Below the pieces are notes generated by a model. The model did not search any database and was not told the origin of the DNA. It saw nothing but the letters and a program-made list of their open reading frames with translations. Shown here one piece after another: positions 32,303-41,652 of a stretch of DNA of 64,000 bases. Made by a program: the position numbers and the translations under genes. The stretch's first letter is position 1; each line of letters begins with the position of its first letter. Origin of the DNA: Streptomyces venezuelae (GTDB lineage: Bacteria > Actinomycetota > Actinomycetes > Streptomycetales > Streptomycetaceae). The stretch lies in the NCBI RefSeq assembly GCF_008642355.1, contig NZ_CP029193.1, positions 3,434,001 through 3,498,000 on the forward strand, written 5' to 3'.

Positions 32303-32869
32303 GTGACGCACGTCCCTCCTCAGACCCGACCGGAACAACACGCGGAACATCACGCGGAAGCTCTCGCACGCCCCGAGGGCCGCCGGGTCCCCTCCTTCCC
32401 GCCCGTGCGGGTGCACGGCGGGCACCCGCGGCTCAGACGGCTGTTGCGGCACAGGCGGCGGGTCATGGCCGTGGGGCTCGCCATGACAGCGGCGGCCCTC
32501 GCGAGCACGGTCCCGCGCGAGGCGGTTCCACGGGAGGCGCCCGCGCCGCACCGGGTCGCGGCCGCGACCGCGACCGCGACTGAGCGTGCCGCAGCCACGG
32601 TGACCGCCCCCGTGCGCATCGCGGACGCGGAGACCGTGCGCCTGCTGCGCCCCGGGGACCGGGTCGACGTGATCGCCGCCGACGGATCGCGCTCGGCCGG
32701 AGGAGAGCCGCACACGGTGGCGTCCGGGGCCCGGGTGACCGCCGTGCCCGAGCCGGGGGAAGGACCCCCCGAGGCCGGCGCGTTGGTGGTGCTGTCCGTC
32801 CCGAGGGACACGGCGGCGCGGCTGGCGGGGGCCGGGGCGAGCGCGCCTCTGGCGGTGGCCTTCCGATGA
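32303..32869 (+). CDS. SAF-domain protein, CpaB/RcpC-like, membrane-anchored
   Basis: This 188-residue protein has a basic N-terminal region (residues 1-57), one membrane helix (VMAVGLAMTAAALAST) and an outer domain. The pattern VRIADAETVRLLRPGDRVDVIAADG and VSGARVTAV/GALVVLSVPRDTAARLAG matches SAF/RcpC domains of Flp pilus assembly CpaB. No pilus genes are visible here, so a different envelope role is possible. The GTG at 32303 is chosen; an in-frame GTG at 32258 would add 15 residues. It precedes mscL by 138 bases. Confidence 0.72.
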   Translation: MTHVPPQTRPEQHAEHHAEALARPEGRRVPSFPPVRVHGGHPRLRRLLRHRRRVMAVGLAMTAAALASTVPREAVPREAPAPHRVAAATATATERAAATVTAPVRIADAETVRLLRPGDRVDVIAADGSRSAGGEPHTVASGARVTAVPEPGEGPPEAGALVVLSVPRDTAARLAGAGASAPLAVAFR

Positions 32870-32927
32870 ACCGGAACGTTCACGATCGCACTGAAGGCCG
32901 GTCAAGTCGCTGGTTCGTGCCTCTCGA

Positions 32928-32959
32928 TTGGACAGGTCGGCCCGGGGCTCACGTAGGTT
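32928..32959 (+). promoter_or_regulatory. Candidate vegetative promoter of mscL
   Basis: TTGGAC at 32928-32933 and TAGGTT at 32954-32959, 20 bases apart (19 if TGGACA is used), ending 48 bases upstream of the mscL GTG. Spacing is a little long for HrdB. Confidence 0.35.
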
Positions 32960-33007
32960 GCGAAGTTGTTTGTCCAGCAACCCGCACATGCAACGAAAGG
33001 CCTCGTG

Positions 33008-33508
33008 GTGAGCGAGAAGAAGGAACCGGGCGTCTGGGAGGGCTTCAAGGCCTTCCTGATGCGCGGCAATGTCGTCGACCTGGCGGTCGCGGTGGTCATC
33101 GGAGCCGCCTTCACGAACATCGTGAACTCGGTGGTGAAGGGCGTCATCAACCCGCTCGTCGGCGCCTTCGGCACGAAGGACCTCGATCACTACCGTTCGT
33201 GCCTGAAGGCTCCCTGCGAGACGAACGCGGCGGGCGAGGTCGTCAAGGGCATCCCGATCATGTGGGGCCCCGTGCTCAGCGCGGTCCTCAGCTTCGTGAT
33301 CACCGCGGCCGTCGTGTACTTCCTGATGGTGCTGCCCATGGCCAAGTACCTGGCGCGGGTCGCGGCCAAGAGGGCCGAGAGGGAGGGCACGAAGGAGGTC
33401 ATCGAGGTCTCCGAGCTGGAGGTGCTCAAGGAGATCCGCGACGAGCTGGTGGCACAGCGCGGCTCGCGCGACTCGGGACCGCGCGACTCGGGTCCGCGCG
33501 AGGAGTAG
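33008..33508 (+). CDS. mscL: Large-conductance mechanosensitive channel
   Basis: This 166-residue MscL opens under membrane tension to release solutes in osmotic downshock. FKAFLMRGNVVDLAVAVVIGAAFT is the first helix with the pore constriction (quoted here as RGNVVDLAVAVVIG), and the second is at LSFVITAAVVYFLMVLP. A 30-residue periplasmic loop with two Cys (YRSCLKAPCE) and a cytoplasmic amphipathic tail follow the normal plan. The tail ends in a duplicated SRDSGPRDSGPREE. GTGs at 33005 and 33008 are both possible; the second gives VSEKKEPG. It is a single gene. Confidence 0.92.
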   Translation: MSEKKEPGVWEGFKAFLMRGNVVDLAVAVVIGAAFTNIVNSVVKGVINPLVGAFGTKDLDHYRSCLKAPCETNAAGEVVKGIPIMWGPVLSAVLSFVITAAVVYFLMVLPMAKYLARVAAKRAEREGTKEVIEVSELEVLKEIRDELVAQRGSRDSGPRDSGPREE

Positions 33509-33542
33509 CCGCCGGAGCAGCCGCGCACGGAGCGGCCAGGGC

Positions 33543-33758
33543 TCAGAGGTGGTGGGGCGGCTTCTCGTCGAGAAAGCGTGCGAGGTCGGCCGCGCCGTCG
33601 CCGCCGGTGTCGGCCCGCTCGCCCCACCCACGGTCCGTGTCGTCCGATGACTGCTGTGCCAGCGGGTCGTCGAAGACCAGCGCGTTCTTCGCCTTGGCCG
33701 TCGGCTTGGGCGCCGGCTCGTCCGGATCTCGCGGTTCGGGGGCGGGGGCGGTACTCAT
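33543..33758 (-). CDS. Small conserved Streptomyces protein of unknown function
   Basis: This 71-residue protein is Pro/Asp-rich and hydrophilic with no membrane helix. Its centre reads NALVFDDPLAQQSSDDTDRGWG and its tail ADLARFLDEKPPHHL. The ATG lies after a GGAGGC sequence. It converges on mscL with a 34-base gap and sits downstream of the pfl operon. I recall small proteins of this type beside mscL in other Streptomyces, but have no function for it. Confidence 0.65.
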   Translation of the reverse strand: MSTAPAPEPRDPDEPAPKPTAKAKNALVFDDPLAQQSSDDTDRGWGERADTGGDGAADLARFLDEKPPHHL

Positions 33759-33795
33759 GCCTCCAGGGTACGTCGCGCCGGACCGCCCCCTCGAT

Positions 33796-34617
33796 TCATA
33801 CGGCTTTGAGGCCCTGAGCCGCGAAGATCTCCTTGGCGGCGGCCACCTGCCCCGGGGTGGGCGAGGGGGTGCCGCGCAGGGTGAACTCCTTGCCGAGCGC
33901 GTCCCACTTCGCCTCCCCCAGCTTGTGGAAGGGCAGCACGTCGACGCGCGAGATGTTGCCGAGCGAGGCGGCGAAGCGGGCGACTCCCTCGATGTTCGCC
34001 GGGTCGTCGGTGAGGCCCGGGACGAGGACGAAGCGCACCCACGTCTCCTGGCCGAGAGCGGCGAGGCGGCGGGCGAAGTCGAGCGTGGGCCGCAGGGGAC
34101 GGCCGGTGACCGTGCGGTACGTGTCGGGGTCCCAGGACTTGATGTCGAGCAGGACCAGGTCGACGTCGCGGAGCAGGGCGTCGGTGGCGCGGGCGCCGAG
34201 GAAGCCGGACGTGTCGAGTGCGGTGTGCAGGCCCAGCTCGTGCTTGAGGCGGTGCAGCAGCTCGCCGGTGAAGACGGGCTGCAGGAGGGGTTCGCCGCCG
34301 CTGACGGTGGCGCCGCCCCCGGCCGCGGAGATGAACTTCGTGTACTTGGCGGCTTCCGCGATCACGGCGTCCGCGGTGGTGCGCCTGCCGTCCCGCATCC
34401 GCCAGGTGTCGGGGTTGTGGCAGTACAGGCAGCTGAGGGGGCAGCCTGCGAGGAACGTGACGAAGCGCGACCCCGGTCCGTCGACGCCGGTGGACAGGTC
34501 CCAGGAGTGGATCGAGCCGGTGACCGGGCGGTGGGTGGCGGCCGCGGCGGGGGTGACCGCTTCGTCGTCGGTGGTGCGGGGGCGTACGGGGATGTCGGTT
34601 CCGAGCAGGACAGCCAT
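33796..34617 (-). CDS. pflA: Pyruvate formate-lyase activating enzyme (radical SAM)
   Basis: This 273-residue radical SAM activase has the CxxxCxxC cluster motif at Cys59, Cys63 and Cys66 (CPLSCLYC), the SAM-binding GGG-type loop SAAGGGATVSGGEP, and LLDIKSWDPDTY typical of PflA. It makes the glycyl radical on PflB under anoxic, reducing conditions. It is 132 bases downstream of pflB on the same strand, so they form a pflBA operon. The N-terminal 30 residues are variable. PFL systems are rare in Streptomyces, which are usually treated as obligate aerobes. Confidence 0.9.
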   Translation of the reverse strand: MAVLLGTDIPVRPRTTDDEAVTPAAAATHRPVTGSIHSWDLSTGVDGPGSRFVTFLAGCPLSCLYCHNPDTWRMRDGRRTTADAVIAEAAKYTKFISAAGGGATVSGGEPLLQPVFTGELLHRLKHELGLHTALDTSGFLGARATDALLRDVDLVLLDIKSWDPDTYRTVTGRPLRPTLDFARRLAALGQETWVRFVLVPGLTDDPANIEGVARFAASLGNISRVDVLPFHKLGEAKWDALGKEFTLRGTPSPTPGQVAAAKEIFAAQGLKAV

Positions 34618-34749
34618 GGCGTGACTCCTGGACTACTGGCAGGAAGCGGCGGGCGCGGCGCCCGGGGCCGGGGTGAGGGCCGGGCCCCGGGGCCGCGGTT
34701 CGGGGGCGGCTCCCCGGGGGGAGCCGATGGCTCGGGGAGAGCCGGTGGC

Positions 34750-37020
34750 TCAGAGGGAGCCGTGGAAGGTGCGGTTGATGACGTCGAGCTGCTGGTCGCG
34801 GGTGAGCCGGATGAAGTTGACCGCGTATCCGGAGACCCGGATGGTCAGCTGCGGGTAGTTCTCCGGGTGCTCCATGGCGTCTTCGAGGGTCGCCTTGTCC
34901 AGCACGTTGACGTTCATGTGGAAGCCGTCGCTCGCCATGAACCCGTCCAGGACTCCGGCGAGGTTCGCGATCCGCTCCTCGGGGGTGCGGCCGAGCGCGT
35001 CCGGGGTGATGGTGTTGGTCAGCGAGATGCCGTCCTCGGCGTCGTCGTAGGGCAGCTTGGCGACCGACATGGCCGAGGCGATGTAGCCGTGCTCGTCGCG
35101 CCCGTTCATCGGGTTGGCGCCGGGGGCGAACGGCATGCCGGCGCGGCGTCCGTCGGGGGTGTTGCCGGTCTTCTTGCCGTAGACGACGTTCGAGGTGATG
35201 GTCAGCACCGACTGGGTGTGCACCGCGTTCCGGTAGGTGGGGTGCTTGCGGACCTTCTGCATGAAGTCGTGCACGATGCGCCGCGCGATGTCGTCGGCAC
35301 GGTCGTCGTTGTTGCCGTAGGCGGGGTAGTCGCCCTCGATCTCGTAGTCGACGGCGAGGCCCGTCTCGTCACGGACGACCTTGACCTTGGCGTGCTTGAT
35401 CGCCGAGAGCGAGTCGGCGGCGACCGAGAGGCCCGCGATGCCGCACGCCATGGTGCGCAGGATCTCCTGGTCGTGCAGCGCCATCTCGATGCGCTCGTAG
35501 GCGTACTTGTCGTGCATGTAGTGGATGACGTTGAGCGCGTGGACGTACGTCTTGGCGAGCCAGTCGAGCATGGCGTCGTACTGCTTCACGACGGTCGCGT
35601 AGTCCAGGTACTCGCCCTCGATGGGCGTGAAGCCCTGCACGACGGTCTTGCCGGACTTCTCGTCCCGGCCGCCGTTGATCGCGTAGAGGAGCGCCTTGGC
35701 GACGTTCACGCGGGCGCCGAAGAACTGCATCTGCTTGCCGACGGCCATCGCGGAGACGCAGCATGCGATCGCGGTGTCGTCGCCGTACTTGGGGCGCATC
35801 AGTTCGTCGGACTCGAACTGGATGGCCGACGTGTCGATGGCGACGCGGGAGGCGAACTCCTTGAAGCCCTGGGGCAGCCGCTGCGACCAGAAGACCGTGA
35901 GGTTCGGCTCGGGGGCGGGGCCGAGGTTGTAGAGGGTCTGGAGGGCGCGGAAGGTGGTGCGCGAGACGAGCGGGCGGCCGTCCTCTCCGATGCCGGCCAT
36001 CGACCAGGTGACCCAGGTGGGGTCGCCGGAGTAGAGCTCGTTGTATTCGGGCGTGCGCAGGAAGCGGACGATGCGGAGCTTGATGACGAAGTCGTCGATG
36101 TACTCCTGTGCCTCTTCCTCGGTGATGCGGCCCGCGTCGATGTCGCGCTGCAGGTAGATGTCGAGGAAATTGTCGATGCGGCCGATCGACATGGCCGCGC
36201 CGTTCTGCTCCTTCACCGCGGCGAGGTAGGCGAAGTACAGCCACTGGATGGCTTCACGGCCGGTGGTGGCGGGCTTCGCGATGTCGTAGCCGTACGACAT
36301 CGCCATGGCCTTGAGTTCCCTGAGCGCCTTGATCTGCTCGGAGATCTCCTCGCGACCCCGGATGACGTCCTCGGTCGCCCACTCCTCGCCGAGTGCGGCC
36401 TTGTCGGCCTCCTTCGCGGCGATGAGGTGGTCGACTCCGTAGAGGGCGACGCGGCGGTAGTCGCCGATGATGCGGCCGCGGCCGTAGGCGTCGGGCAGGC
36501 CGGTGATGATGCCGGACGAACGACAGGCGCGGATCTCGGGCGTGTAGGCGTCAAAGACGCCTTCGTTGTGGGTCTTGCGCAGGTGCGTGTAGATGTCCCG
36601 CACTTCGGGGTCGGCCTCGTAGCCGTAGGCGTTCAGGGCGCCCTCGACCATGCGCCAGCCGCCGTTGGGCATGATCGCGCGGCGGAGCGGGGCGTCGGTC
36701 TGCAGACCGACGATGAGGTCCTTGTGGTCGGCGGCGGTTCCGTCGACGTAACCGGGGCCGAAGGCGTCGATGCGGGAGGGGGTCTTCACGTCGACGTCGT
36801 AGATGCCGCGCTCGATCTCGGCGGGGAACATCGAGAGGAGCTTCCGCCAGACTTCGCTGGTGCGTTCGGTGGGGCCGGCCAGGAAGGAGCCGTCACCTTC
36901 GTACGGGGTGTAGTTCTGCTGCACGAAGTCGCGGACGTCGATGGCGTCCCGCCACAGACCACCCTTGAAGCCGTCCCAGGCCCCGCCGTTCACAGTCGCT
37001 TCCGCAGGAGTGGCAGTCAT
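34750..37020 (-). CDS. pflB: Pyruvate formate-lyase
   Basis: This 756-residue glycyl-radical enzyme cleaves pyruvate with CoA to acetyl-CoA and formate. The active-site pair is Cys420-Cys421 in AIACCVSA, and the radical Gly731 is in RVSGYAVNF near the end, both at almost the E. coli positions (418/419 and 734), so the enzyme looks intact. The ATG at 37020 gives [18 protein letters not shown], with a normal N-terminus. Upstream DNA holds a perfect Rex operator and DosR-like boxes, as expected for induction at high NADH/NAD+ or low oxygen. Transcribed with pflA; flanked by narK and nirBD. Confidence 0.93.
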   Translation of the reverse strand: MTATPAEATVNGGAWDGFKGGLWRDAIDVRDFVQQNYTPYEGDGSFLAGPTERTSEVWRKLLSMFPAEIERGIYDVDVKTPSRIDAFGPGYVDGTAADHKDLIVGLQTDAPLRRAIMPNGGWRMVEGALNAYGYEADPEVRDIYTHLRKTHNEGVFDAYTPEIRACRSSGIITGLPDAYGRGRIIGDYRRVALYGVDHLIAAKEADKAALGEEWATEDVIRGREEISEQIKALRELKAMAMSYGYDIAKPATTGREAIQWLYFAYLAAVKEQNGAAMSIGRIDNFLDIYLQRDIDAGRITEEEAQEYIDDFVIKLRIVRFLRTPEYNELYSGDPTWVTWSMAGIGEDGRPLVSRTTFRALQTLYNLGPAPEPNLTVFWSQRLPQGFKEFASRVAIDTSAIQFESDELMRPKYGDDTAIACCVSAMAVGKQMQFFGARVNVAKALLYAINGGRDEKSGKTVVQGFTPIEGEYLDYATVVKQYDAMLDWLAKTYVHALNVIHYMHDKYAYERIEMALHDQEILRTMACGIAGLSVAADSLSAIKHAKVKVVRDETGLAVDYEIEGDYPAYGNNDDRADDIARRIVHDFMQKVRKHPTYRNAVHTQSVLTITSNVVYGKKTGNTPDGRRAGMPFAPGANPMNGRDEHGYIASAMSVAKLPYDDAEDGISLTNTITPDALGRTPEERIANLAGVLDGFMASDGFHMNVNVLDKATLEDAMEHPENYPQLTIRVSGYAVNFIRLTRDQQLDVINRTFHGSL

Positions 37021-37107
37021 GACCCGCACCTTCCGTGTCGCTCTTTCGGTACACCTCCATTCCACTCCTGTGTGATCGATCAAAGGGTCGGCAATGGTCC
37101 TCGATCC

Positions 37108-37122
37108 GGGACCGATGGTCCC
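37108..37122. promoter_or_regulatory. DosR/DevR-like inverted repeat upstream of pflB
   Basis: GGGACC-GAT-GGTCCC, a perfect 6-3-6 repeat 88-102 bases upstream of pflB, resembling GGGACnnnnGTCCC-type boxes bound by DevR/OsdR response regulators. Confidence 0.55.
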
Positions 37123-37174
37123 CGTTTCCGCCGAACAGAAGCTCGCACACCGCCGCTGACCTGCTCATTCTCGC

Positions 37175-37188
37175 GGGACTTTGGACCC
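37175..37188. promoter_or_regulatory. Second DosR/DevR-like box upstream of pflB
   Basis: GGGACTTTGGACCC, followed by AA. The left half and centre match the mycobacterial DosR consensus (GGGACTTT...CCC); the right half is weaker. Confidence 0.45.
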
Positions 37189-37196
37189 AAGTTCAC

Positions 37197-37214
37197 TTGT
37201 GAATGCATTCACAA
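37197..37214. promoter_or_regulatory. Rex operator (ROP) upstream of pflB
   Basis: TTGTGAA-TGCA-TTCACAA, a perfect match to the Rex consensus TTGTGAAnnnnTTCACAA known from S. coelicolor; the palindrome extends to 20 bp (37196-37215). Rex represses at low NADH/NAD+ and releases DNA when NADH rises. It lies 177 bases upstream of pflB. Confidence 0.8.
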
Positions 37215-37218
37215 GAAA

Positions 37219-37252
37219 TTCCCGGCCGCTCCGTGGTACGGAACGGCCGGGA
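37219..37252 (-). terminator. Terminator of narK
   Basis: On the minus strand a two-part stem (TCCCGGCCG / CGGCCGGGA and inner TCCGT/ACGGA) is followed by ATTTCTTG. It sits 36 bases past the narK stop and separates narK from the pfl control region. Confidence 0.75.
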
Positions 37253-37287
37253 GGGAGGGGTGGTGCGAGAAGGAACGGCGCGAGGGC

Positions 37288-38721
37288 TCAGCTCGGCGAC
37301 TCGGCGCCCTTGCGGGCGTAGAACCACCAGGCGACCGCGATGCAGCTGACGTAGAAGGCCACGAAGCCCCACATCGCGCTGGTGACCGCGAAGTTGGCGA
37401 ACATCGCCGGGATGAAGAAGAAGCCGTACGCCGCGATGGCGGAGGTGAAGCCCGTGACGGCGCCCGCCTCCATCTCCGACTGCTTCAGCGCCTTCGCGTA
37501 CTCGGGCGTGCCCTCGGTCAGGCCCTTCAGGTGCTGGTTGCGGAAGATCACCGGGATCTGCCGGAACGTGGAGCCGTTGCCGATGCCCGAGAAGAAGAAC
37601 GCGAGCAGGAAGCAGGCGAAGAAGCCCCAGAAGTTGCCGTCGTCACCGCCGGAGGGCAGGAAGTTGATGACGCCGATGATCGAGAGCGCCATGCCGACGA
37701 ACGAGATGATCGTGACCCTCGCACCGCCGATCTTGTCGGCGATCCAGCCGCCGGCCCAGCGGGCGAGCGCGCCCACGGCCGGGCCCATCCAGGCGTAGGT
37801 GGCCGCGGAGTAGGCCGCGTCGATCGGGGTGAACGTGGTCTTGATGAGCATCGGCAGGGCCGCTGCGAAGCCGATGAAGGAGCCGAACGTGCCGACGTAG
37901 AGCCAGGTCATCAGCCAGTTGTGCTTGCGCTTGAAGATGATCTTCTGCTGGCTGAAGGGTGTCGACGCGACCTTGAGGTCGTTCTGGCCGAACCAGGCGA
38001 CGGCGGCCAGGATCACCAGGACCGGCACCCACAGGAACGCCGCGTTCTGCAGCCACACGGCCGTGCCGTCGGCCTTGTGCTGGGCCGAGCCGACCGCGAC
38101 GACCGAGCTGGTGATGACGATCGGGGTGAGCAGCTGGACGACGGAGACACCCAGGTTGCCGAGGCCACCGTTGATGCCGGTCGCGTTGCCCTTGTCCTTC
38201 TTCGGGAAGAAGAAGCCGATGTTGGCGAGCGACGAGGCGAAGTTGGCGCCGCCGATGCCGCAGAGGGCCGCGATGGCGATCATCACGCCGTACGAGGTGT
38301 CGGGGTTCTGGACCGCGATGCCGAGCCAGATCAGCGGGACGATCAGGACGATCGTGGAGAGCGCGGTGAAGCGGCGCTGGCCGATCATCGGGCCGAGGAA
38401 GGTGTAGAAGATCCGTGCCGTGCCGCCCGTCAGGCCCGGGACCGCCGTCAGCCAGAACAGCTGGGAGGTCGAGAAGCCGAAGCCGACGTCCTTCAGGTTG
38501 GTCGCCGTCACCGACCACACCTGCCAGACCACGAACGCCACCAGCAGGGCGGGGACCGCGATCCACAGGTTGCGGGCTGCGACCTTCTTGCCGGTGGACT
38601 TCCAGAAGAGGTCGTTCTCCGGCTCCCAGTCGGTGATGGTCTTGCCGGGCCGGTACTGCCCGGGGTCGAACGACGTGGCCGTGGGCGCGGTGGGCGCCGT
38701 GTGGGCGGCAGGCGATCTCAT
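37288..38721 (-). CDS. narK: NarK-type nitrate/nitrite transporter (MFS)
   Basis: This 477-residue MFS protein has about 12 helices and nitrate-porter signatures: GGANFASSLANIGFFFPKKDKGNATGINGGLGNLG (in part NGGLGNLG) and a second GIGNGSTF, plus Arg residues in helices 2 and 8. It imports nitrate or exports nitrite. The N-terminal 45 residues are cytoplasmic (DWEPENDLFWKSTGKKVAARNL). It lies 174 bases downstream of nirBD on the same strand and may share its transcript; its own ATG has a weak ribosome site. No narGHJI or nas genes are seen here, so the nitrate reductase partner must be elsewhere. Confidence 0.9.
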   Translation of the reverse strand: MRSPAAHTAPTAPTATSFDPGQYRPGKTITDWEPENDLFWKSTGKKVAARNLWIAVPALLVAFVVWQVWSVTATNLKDVGFGFSTSQLFWLTAVPGLTGGTARIFYTFLGPMIGQRRFTALSTIVLIVPLIWLGIAVQNPDTSYGVMIAIAALCGIGGANFASSLANIGFFFPKKDKGNATGINGGLGNLGVSVVQLLTPIVITSSVVAVGSAQHKADGTAVWLQNAAFLWVPVLVILAAVAWFGQNDLKVASTPFSQQKIIFKRKHNWLMTWLYVGTFGSFIGFAAALPMLIKTTFTPIDAAYSAATYAWMGPAVGALARWAGGWIADKIGGARVTIISFVGMALSIIGVINFLPSGGDDGNFWGFFACFLLAFFFSGIGNGSTFRQIPVIFRNQHLKGLTEGTPEYAKALKQSEMEAGAVTGFTSAIAAYGFFFIPAMFANFAVTSAMWGFVAFYVSCIAVAWWFYARKGAESPS

Positions 38722-38881
38722 GTTGGTTTCCAGTTCGCTCAGGGTCCCGACCTTGCTTCGGGGCCTGACGTGTCCACCTTCTGGCGCGCGGGCGGTCGGG
38801 AGCAGAGGCGGAGGACACCTCCCGACCGGGTCGAAGTCCGGGAAAGCGGGAGGACTTCAGACCTCGTGGGCCGACCGTTCG

Positions 38882-38911
38882 TATCCGGGCAGCTCCTATC
38901 CGGGCAGCTCG
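38882..38911. repeat. 15-bp tandem duplication across the nirBD stop codon
   Basis: TATCCGGGCAGCTCC and TATCCGGGCAGCTCG lie head to tail. On the coding strand the last codons (Glu-Leu-Pro-Gly-stop) are repeated directly after the stop, differing only at the last base. Confidence 0.8.
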
Positions 38912-41652
38912 TGGACCGGCAGCCGGACCGACGGGTCGTCCACGCACTCCCCGGTTCGCAGGTCGAACTCCTGCTTGTACATCGGGGACGCCACGACGGT
39001 GCGGCCTCCGCGGGTGCCGAGGATGCCGTGGGCGATCACGTCTGCCCCGGAGAACGGGTCGCGGTTGCCGACGGCGTACACCCGTCCTTCGCCGTCCTTG
39101 AACAGCGCGACCTCGGTGCCGTCGGGCAGCACCGCCGCCCGGCCGCGGCCCGGCTCCAGGAACTCGGGAGACGGTTGCGCGAGGTGCTGCTCGAAGCGGG
39201 CGAGCGCCCGCGGGTCCGCGAGGACCGCCTGCCACTCGTCGCGGTAGGCCGTCGCGTGGCGCTCCATCTGGGCCTCCAGTTCGCCGCAGATGCCCAGCGA
39301 GTCGTCGATCAGGACGGCCTTCAGGTGGTCGAGGCCGCCGATGCGCTCGCACCACGGAGCGGTGCGCTCCAGGCGCTCGCCGGTGCGCAGGTAGTACATG
39401 AGGAAGCGGTCGACGAGGCGGAGGAGTTCGGCGGTCGACAGGTCGGCGGCGAGGAGGTCGGCGTGGCGCGGCCGGGCGCCGCCGTTGCCGCCGACGTAGA
39501 GGTTCCAGCCGTTGGCGGTGGCGATGACGCCGATGTCCTTGCCGCGGGCCTCGGCGCACTCGCGCAGACAGCCGGAGACACCGCCCTTGATCTTGTGCGG
39601 GGTGCGCAGGCCGCGGTAGCGCAGCTCCAGGTCGATCGCGAGCTGCACGGAGTCGCCCTGCCCGAACCGGCAGAACTTGGCACCGACGCAGGACTTCACG
39701 GTGCGCAGGGACTTCCCGTAGGCGTGGCCGGACTCCAGACCGACGGCGACCAGGCGCCGCCAGATCGCGGGGAGCTGGTCCGCGCGGGCGCCGAAGAGGT
39801 CGATGCGCTGACCGCCCGTGATCTTCGTGTAGAGGTCGAAGTCACGGGCGACCTCGCCGATCGCGATGAGCTGGGCGGGGGTGATCTCGCCGCCGGGGAC
39901 GCGCGGGACGACGGAGTAGGTGCCGTCCTTCTGGAGGTTGGCGAGGAAGACGTCGTTGGAGTCCTGGAGCGCGGCCTGCTCGCCGTCGAGGATGTGGCCG
40001 AGGCCGAGTTCGGGTGCGAGGGTGCCGAGGACGTTCCCGACGACGGGCTTGCAGACGGCGCAGCCCTCGCCGCCCAGGCCGTGCTTGCGCATCAGCTCGC
40101 CGAAGGAACGGAGGTGTTCGGTGCGGACGGTCTCGTAGATCTCGGCGCGGGTCAGCGCGAAGTGTTCGCACAGTCCCTTCGGCCGCTCGACCCCGGTGGC
40201 GGCGAGCTCCGCGTCGAGCACGGACTGCAGGGTGGAGAGGCAGCCACCGCAACCGGTACCGGCCTTGGTGCACCGCTTGATGCCGCCGATGTCGGTGAGG
40301 GAGTTCTCGGCGACGGCCGCGCGGACGGCTCCCTTGGTGACGTTGTGACAGCTGCAGACGACGGCGTCGTCGGGCAGGGCGTCGGCCCCCGGGAGTTCGA
40401 CGCCCGCGGCGGGCAGGACGTACGCCTCGGGAGGTGCGGGCAGGGGGCGGCCCGCGTGCGGCACGAGGGTGCCGTAGGCCTCGGCGTCGCCGACGAGGAT
40501 GCCGCCGAGCAGCTGCCCCTCCGGTCCGAGCAGCAGCTTCTTGTAGACGCCTTCGCGGGTGTCGGAGAAGACGACGGAGACGGCGCCGCCCTCCGCTCCC
40601 TCGGGGGCGAACGGGTCGCCGAAGGACGCGACGTCGGCTCCCATCAGCTTCAGCTTGGTGGAGGTGTCGGCCCCGGTGAAAACGGTGGTGCCGTCCCCGG
40701 CGAGAGCGTCGGCGGCGGCCTCGGCCATCCGGTAGCCGGGGGCGACCAGGCCGTAGACGCGTCCGTCGGCGCCCTGGGCGCACTCGCCGATGGCGTAGAC
40801 GCAGGGGTCGGTGGTGCGGCAGTGCTCGTCGACGACGATGCCGCCCCGGTCCCCCACGACCAGACCCGCCTCGCGGGCGAGGCGGTCCCGGGGGCGCACG
40901 CCGGCGGAGAAGACGACGACGTCGGCGTCCAGACTGCGGCCGTCGCTCAGGCGCACCGCGCGCACGGCCCCGTCGTCGTCCGTGTCGACCCGGCTCGCCC
41001 CGACGCCGGTGTGCACGGACACGCCCATCGACTCGATGGTGGCCCGCAGGGCCGCGGCGCCCCCGTCGTCGACCTGGAGGGGCATGAGCCGGGGTGCGAA
41101 CTCGACGACGTGGGTGCGGAGGCCGAGGGTGCGCAGGGCGCCTGCGGCCTCCAGGCCGAGAAGTCCGCCGCCGATGACGACGCCGGTGGTCCGGTGCTCG
41201 GCGGAGGCGTACGCGGAGAGGGTCTCGACGTCGTACAGGGTGCGGTAGGTGAAACAGCCGGTCGCGTCGGCGCCCTGCACGGGCGGCACGAAGGGGTAGG
41301 AGCCGGTGGCGATGACCAGGACGTCGTACGGGACGGTGGCGCCGGAGGTCGTGGTGACCGTGCGGGCCGTGGTGTCGATGTGCTCGGCGGGGTCACCGAG
41401 CCGCAGGTCGATGCCGTGGCGGGCGGGGAACCCGGCGTCGCACAGGGCGAGTTCAGCGTCGGTGGCGCCGGTGAACGCGGAGGAGAGGTGGACCCGGTCG
41501 TAAGCGGGCCTGTCCTCCTCCGCGAGCACGGTCACCCGCCATCCCGGGCTGCCCGGGGCCGCGGGGTCGGCCAGCGCGCCACGCTCCGCGAGTGTCTCCA
41601 GGAATCGGTGCCCCACCATTCCGTGGCCGATGAGCACCAGGTTCTGGGTCAT
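38896..41652 (-). CDS. nirB: NADH-dependent nitrite reductase, NirB-NirD fusion
   Basis: This 918-residue protein has an N-terminal FAD/NAD-binding NirB module (LVLIGHGMVGHRFLETL, then a GGGLLGLEAAGALR NAD fold). A BFD-like [2Fe-2S] motif follows (CSCHNVTKG...CGGC, about residues 415-450). The siroheme/4Fe-4S domain ligands are CVGAKFC and GCLREC. From about residue 790 comes a Rieske-like NirD domain (VALFKDGEGRVYAVGNRDPF) lacking the Cys/His cluster ligands, as NirD does. NirB and NirD are usually separate genes. It reduces nitrite to ammonium in the cytosol. The ATG at 41652 starts the conserved MTQNLVLIGHG; the upstream open frame is not family-like. Confidence 0.9.
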   Translation of the reverse strand: MTQNLVLIGHGMVGHRFLETLAERGALADPAAPGSPGWRVTVLAEEDRPAYDRVHLSSAFTGATDAELALCDAGFPARHGIDLRLGDPAEHIDTTARTVTTTSGATVPYDVLVIATGSYPFVPPVQGADATGCFTYRTLYDVETLSAYASAEHRTTGVVIGGGLLGLEAAGALRTLGLRTHVVEFAPRLMPLQVDDGGAAALRATIESMGVSVHTGVGASRVDTDDDGAVRAVRLSDGRSLDADVVVFSAGVRPRDRLAREAGLVVGDRGGIVVDEHCRTTDPCVYAIGECAQGADGRVYGLVAPGYRMAEAAADALAGDGTTVFTGADTSTKLKLMGADVASFGDPFAPEGAEGGAVSVVFSDTREGVYKKLLLGPEGQLLGGILVGDAEAYGTLVPHAGRPLPAPPEAYVLPAAGVELPGADALPDDAVVCSCHNVTKGAVRAAVAENSLTDIGGIKRCTKAGTGCGGCLSTLQSVLDAELAATGVERPKGLCEHFALTRAEIYETVRTEHLRSFGELMRKHGLGGEGCAVCKPVVGNVLGTLAPELGLGHILDGEQAALQDSNDVFLANLQKDGTYSVVPRVPGGEITPAQLIAIGEVARDFDLYTKITGGQRIDLFGARADQLPAIWRRLVAVGLESGHAYGKSLRTVKSCVGAKFCRFGQGDSVQLAIDLELRYRGLRTPHKIKGGVSGCLRECAEARGKDIGVIATANGWNLYVGGNGGARPRHADLLAADLSTAELLRLVDRFLMYYLRTGERLERTAPWCERIGGLDHLKAVLIDDSLGICGELEAQMERHATAYRDEWQAVLADPRALARFEQHLAQPSPEFLEPGRGRAAVLPDGTEVALFKDGEGRVYAVGNRDPFSGADVIAHGILGTRGGRTVVASPMYKQEFDLRTGECVDDPSVRLPVHELPG

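Noticed and set aside
37066..37083. FNR/CRP-type box (TTTGATCGATCACA) before pflB
   Set aside because: The half-sites are only 2 bases apart, not 4, so it does not fit the FNR or CRP consensus; the Rex and DosR-like sites are better supported.
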